Source of the DNA: Protostelium mycophagum
Lineage: Eukaryota > Evosea > Variosea > Protosteliida > Protosteliaceae
Direction: 5' to 3'
Length of the DNA: 22,863 nt
NCBI GenBank assembly: GCA_002081555.1
Contig: MZNV01002189.1
Coordinates: 1-22,863 of the forward strand
Shown here: positions 20,301 to 22,863 of the stretch, in pieces
Numbering within the stretch: position 1 is the first letter of the stretch
Layout: every line of letters begins with the position of its first letter
The notes under the pieces: generated by a model
The model's input: only the letters and a program-made list of their open reading frames with translations
Databases searched by the model: none
What the model was told of the DNA's origin: nothing
Position numbers and translations under genes: made by a program

Positions 20301-21923
20301 TGGGGGCTGTCGGTCGAGCCAAAAAACCAACTGCAGATGTTATTAAATTGAAAATAGAAAGGTTTCATACGTTGCGCACGAGCTGGATGTGGCACTGGCT
20401 GTGACTGCACCAGTACCACATGGAGATTGTAACATCAAACCGAGGTAACTGTTAATCACAGATTGTCCTTGGTAAGAACCAAGGACGCTTTGTACGGTCC
20501 ACTTCGATGTGGGATCATTTGAGGGGGTTATCAAGGCGAAGGGATCGCCGACTTTATAAGAGGCAGCAGGAAGCCCCAAGGCGGAATTACAGTTGGTATT
20601 TATGATGTAATATTGTTGGTCGAAAGAAGGTAGAAAGCTCCACTGCACGTTTCCGGACGTGCTAGTTGTAGATGCTAACTGTCACACGTCAGATAATGTG
20701 TTAAAATTAGTGAATGACAACCTGTCCGTTGGAGCACGCCAGAAGCTGTTGATTATTGTAACCGGTACCATCACTGGTGGCGTATAATTGTCCAGTAGAA
20801 GAAACCGTCCAGGTAGCGCTCTGACCACCAACCGTCACAGTTATTGTAGACACAGAGGTATAAGTGAACGAAGCAAACAAGGTGGTGTGTGGCTGCGTGA
20901 AAATGGCCCCAGAAGTGACAGAGTTCATGCTGACAGCCACATTCTGTTCGTAGAGGCCAAAATTGGTACCGCTCACGATGATAGATACGATGCTGTCGTC
21001 GAACTGGATGTCTCAGTAACATATTAAATGATGACGCCATACCCTCCAGTTGACGCCTGAGATGGTGGGTGCCTGATAGCTAAAGTTCTGTGGAGCAGTG
21101 AAAGCGGTGCCGTTGGTTGTGGCAATCAACTGGAAATTGGTACCGACACCGGGAGGTGCGTAGAAAGTGGTGACACCGGCATTAGTATCGGTTGTGAATT
21201 GTCCAGCGACACCTCCAAGAGTTATAGAGGTGACAGGTGCTTCTAATTGCTGCCATGTGATGCTGATGGGTATACCTGTCAAAAATATGAGAAATATCCT
21301 TGTTGTAGATCCCCGGTAGAATTATTAACAAGTAGATTACCTCCGGTTGTGGGCATAAGACCAGGTGCAGAGACAGACCAAATGGATGTTCCCTTGCAAC
21401 TTAGAGCTCTGTTGAAGACACTGACATACGGGTCGGGGAAATCCGCCACATTAAAAGTGGAGGCACACACCGTCTTCGTGTTGGAGGTGCACTGTGCGGC
21501 TTGGTCGCTGGAACAGCCGGTAGAGCTCGTGGAGAGGACGTTATACCACAAAGAACCTGAACAGCTGGGACCTTGATAGTTGACTGCGATAAGACCGGAC
21601 GATATGGTTGGAAAACTCGTCTGACATCCCGCGTTGGTTACACTTGCAGAAGCCGAAGAGCCCGCTGCAGAGGATGTCAGCCGTGATCGGATTTCGGATG
21701 TGAAGAACTTACTGCAGTCGGGGGTGGCGAAAGTGTAGAATGATACCACACCGGTGGCTGAGCAGCCATACATTTCAGATTGGCCATTCGATGTGGAGAC
21801 ACAATTACCAGAGGGATACACATTAGATATTCCATTACTGTTCCTCTGGACTACATAAGAAGGTGTGCAGGCCAAGACGGCTGCGATGAACACAGATAGA
21901 CACAACAGGTGTGTGGCCGGCAT
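8315..21923 (-). CDS. Giant secreted IPT/TIG-repeat protein with REJ/GAIN-like C-terminal region
   Basis: About 22 exons encode some 4,100 residues. Most introns are 39-65 nt and all phases agree except at two duplicated spots, near 11260 and 10000. Exons, as minus-strand coordinates: 21923-21341, 21275-21043, 21003-20722, 20678-20371, 20330-20077, 20027-19378, 19335-19081, 19037-18795, 18746-16859, 16797-16522, 16481-16111, 16056-15718, 15668-14280, 14232-13978, 13927-13232, 13192-12068, 12010-11635, 11590-10108, 9803-9480, 9440-9090, 9036-8731 and 8668-8315. A signal peptide (LLCLSVFIAAVLA) opens it. A super-unit then recurs: a Cys-rich module (YVV..SVYP..C, DCS, VNY..SxCxGxLWY); short IPT domains (VPTNGGSYTV, ITIGG, PGGxxQN, VSYLVP), about 24 in all; a long IPT (IVSGTNFG), four in all; and a trefoil-like module (YYI...C..AL), four in all. 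The end resembles REJ and GAIN domains (SLMFYVTATDIYGSS, then FAVTFPSSLA). No membrane span was found. A role in adhesion or recognition is inferred from other amoebozoan IPT proteins such as TgrB/TgrC. Confidence 0.82.
8808..8848 (-). repeat. Asn homopolymer-coding tract (AAC/AAT)n
   Basis: A trinucleotide tract in exon 21 of the giant gene encodes 13 consecutive Asn, after SSQCY and before FKRQ. Codons alternate AAC and AAT. Poly-Asn runs are a hallmark of amoebozoan proteomes. The tract probably varies in length between strains. Confidence 0.85.
9836..10365. repeat. 265-bp tandem duplication spanning an exon end and its splice donor
   Basis: Copy 1 (9836-10100) and copy 2 (10101-10365) differ at about seven bases. 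The unit runs from the intron donor (GTAAGAT on the minus strand) back into an IPT domain. Each copy ends in its own donor, at 9842 and 10107. Because 265 is not a multiple of three, reading both copies as exon breaks the frame. Splicing from the donor at 10107 to the acceptor at 9804 removes copy 1 and keeps the frame. Confidence 0.9.
10313..10528. repeat. 108-bp exact in-frame tandem duplication in an IPT domain
   Basis: Two identical 108-bp copies, at 10313-10420 and 10421-10528, encode 36 residues twice, each starting GQLTISFSSAVRN and ending TPTVSGST. The first copy overlaps the 265-bp repeat. The lack of any difference makes this the youngest change seen in the gene. Confidence 0.95.
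11188..11261. repeat. 23-bp direct repeats 51 bp apart at a frame break
   Basis: The 23 bp at 11188-11210 and 11239-11261 are identical (they begin ctgatcggggtaata). Here the giant gene changes frame: upstream it reads GQCQVPGNPVSIVGV, downstream ITINGMPCTG. A 41-nt GT-AG stretch, 11239-11279, would restore the phase if it were an intron, but its donor (GTCAGC) is weak and the first strands of an IPT domain are missing. A deletion with local duplication is just as likely. Confidence 0.6.
13446..13927 (-). repeat. Two adjacent near-identical IPT modules in exon 15
   Basis: Two consecutive modules of about 80 residues share GFxSAPYNDxISNITIG, then VPCTSP, PPQVTCVA, GGFxQN and SYLVPT. They are far more alike than any other pair in the protein, so they arose by recent in-frame duplication at DNA level (about 240-bp unit). 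Confidence 0.8.
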
Positions 21924-21929
21924 GGCTTG

Positions 21930-22062
21930 GGTGGCTGGTTGTAACCTTGCTGAGGCTGGTAATATGTTTGTTGAGGCTGGGTGTTATAACTTTGTTGAGG
22001 TGCGTAACCTTGGGCCTGTTGCTATTGCATCCTCATCTCTTTCATTTTTTGACCTTGTTGAG
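21930..22062. repeat. Direct repeat copy B, duplicated Gln/Pro-rich coding sequence upstream of the giant gene
   Basis: About 133 bp match 7530-7665 with about 95% identity and the same orientation. On the minus strand the copy still reads KMKEMRMQ, then QQAQGYAPQQ, with a stop codon inside it, and ends seven bases before the ATG of the giant gene, out of frame with it. It therefore now serves as 5' leader or proximal promoter. It carries no start or end of the Gln/Pro gene, so it is a fragment. Confidence 0.88.
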
Positions 22063-22591
22063 GCGTTATTATATTTTATTTAATAAAATCTCAGTGAAGG
22101 TTTTCGGCAGCTGGTCTTCATCGGCAAGCGCTTAAATTTGATATGGTGCCTGTCGTCATGCCCTAAAATATTTCAAGTGACAGCATCTGACACTTGGTCG
22201 ACCAAAGCGGTATTCCAAACATCAGGCGTTGTAGGCATAGACATGCATGAAAGAAAAAATGATGTTCTCGAAGAATAAAACAACCTGGACATGTGATGAT
22301 TTTATCAATTATAGTTCTACAACGGTCTAGCAATGGAGTATTTATCGGACCAGCGAGAGACCAATGAAGTAAGTCACGACTCTTCTGAGTTCCCCTCTTG
22401 CAGTCGAATATCCACAAAACGTGGCATTTTTTTCTGTTAAAATCACACAATTGTCACCACTGCACGTAAGCTTCGAGTTTGATGGAACTATGTTGCATGA
22501 CCTGCATTATATCAGAATTTCTCCCAGAAATTTCTCTGAAAGCTCAGTACAAAGAGAACCATGTACATAAGCTTCCGGAATAATTGCGGAA
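22063..22591. other. Stretch without a supported gene
   Basis: AT-rich DNA upstream of the giant gene and downstream of the edge gene. A TATA-like run (AAATATAATAA on the minus strand) lies near 22068-22078, about 150 nt before the giant gene's ATG. A 95-codon frame at 22163-22450 (minus) shows no domain, no repeat and no clear splice sites and is not called. Confidence 0.4.
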
Positions 22592-22832
22592 TTAAATCAA
22601 ATCTACTCCTGCTTTCAATACCAAGAGATTGATCTGTACTTATTAATGTCGAAATTTCCATCAAATCTCACCTCTGCTGATCCCATGACAACCAGGGAGG
22701 CGGTGGGTGTCAGACTGACGCTCAATGACAGGTCCTTCGTACAAGCTTTCAGATCACACTTCAAGTCTAAAACCAAACTGGCGCTGGCAGAGAAGGAGAT
22801 GGGGATGATTGAAACCCATAATGTGTAGGAAA
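22592..22832 (-). CDS. Unrecognised beta-rich protein, 3' exons only (runs off the right edge)
   Basis: One exon at 22832-22672 follows a good acceptor (TTTTCAG at 22833-22839) and reads SYTLWVSIIPISFSASAS, LKCDLKACTKDLSLSVSL and TASLVVMGSAE. After a 38-nt GT-AG intron, a short exon at 22633-22592 continues in frame as INLLVLKAGVDLI and stops. The alternating hydrophobic pattern suggests beta-strands in a secreted or lumenal protein, and the Cys pair could be disulphide-bonded. I do not recognise the family. The 5' part is outside the window. The short last exon may be wrong, in which case the protein continues elsewhere. Confidence 0.5.
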
Positions 22833-22863
22833 CTGAAAATCCCGGTGCTTTGTGAGCCAAGGG

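Noticed and set aside
8315-21923. Several independent genes instead of one giant gene
   Set aside because: Nearly all introns have good GT-AG ends with matching phases. Only one signal peptide is seen, and no internal poly(A) signal with a new start was evident.

Overview
The window is nuclear DNA of a eukaryotic microbe. It is intron-dense (most introns 39-68 nt, GT-AG), the genes are tightly packed on both strands, and the 3' ends carry AATAAA. A 13-residue Asn run, a Gln/Pro-rich low-complexity protein and a giant secreted IPT/TIG-domain protein fit an amoebozoan (protosteloid or dictyostelid-like) genome. That placement is inference; no species is named in the sequence.

Left part (1-7430). 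Positions 1-905 hold a young tandem repeat array of six copies of a roughly 60-bp core. A tRNA-His(GTG) gene follows on the minus strand. Next come two intact minus-strand genes: a seven-exon MDR-superfamily NAD(P)H-dependent reductase (351 aa) and a ten-exon orthologue of STK19 (338 aa). The STK19 gene is divergent from a nine-exon F-box/SPRY gene on the plus strand (338 aa). After it lies a 5'-truncated fragment of phenylalanine-4-hydroxylase, holding only the C-terminal end of the protein. For each complete gene the exon lengths I read sum to a multiple of three, which supports the splice models.

Right part (7484-21923). One minus-strand gene of about 22 exons fills 13.6 kb and encodes about 4,100 residues. 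It has a signal peptide, then a repeating super-unit of a Cys-rich module, a run of IPT/TIG domains, a long IPT-like domain and a 'YYI...C' trefoil-like module, and ends in a REJ/GAIN-like region. It looks like a large extracellular adhesion or recognition protein. Its last recognised exon ends in a strong phase-0 splice donor just before a Gln/Pro-rich reading frame (7484-8239), which may be its C-terminal tail or a separate gene. The giant gene shows recent internal duplications of 108, 265 and 51 bp and two adjacent near-identical IPT modules. A 133-bp copy of the Gln/Pro-rich coding sequence abuts its start codon, so the whole gene sits between direct repeats.

Right edge (22064-22863). 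About 530 bp without a supported gene is followed by the 3' exons of an unrecognised beta-rich, Cys-containing protein on the minus strand, which runs off the window.
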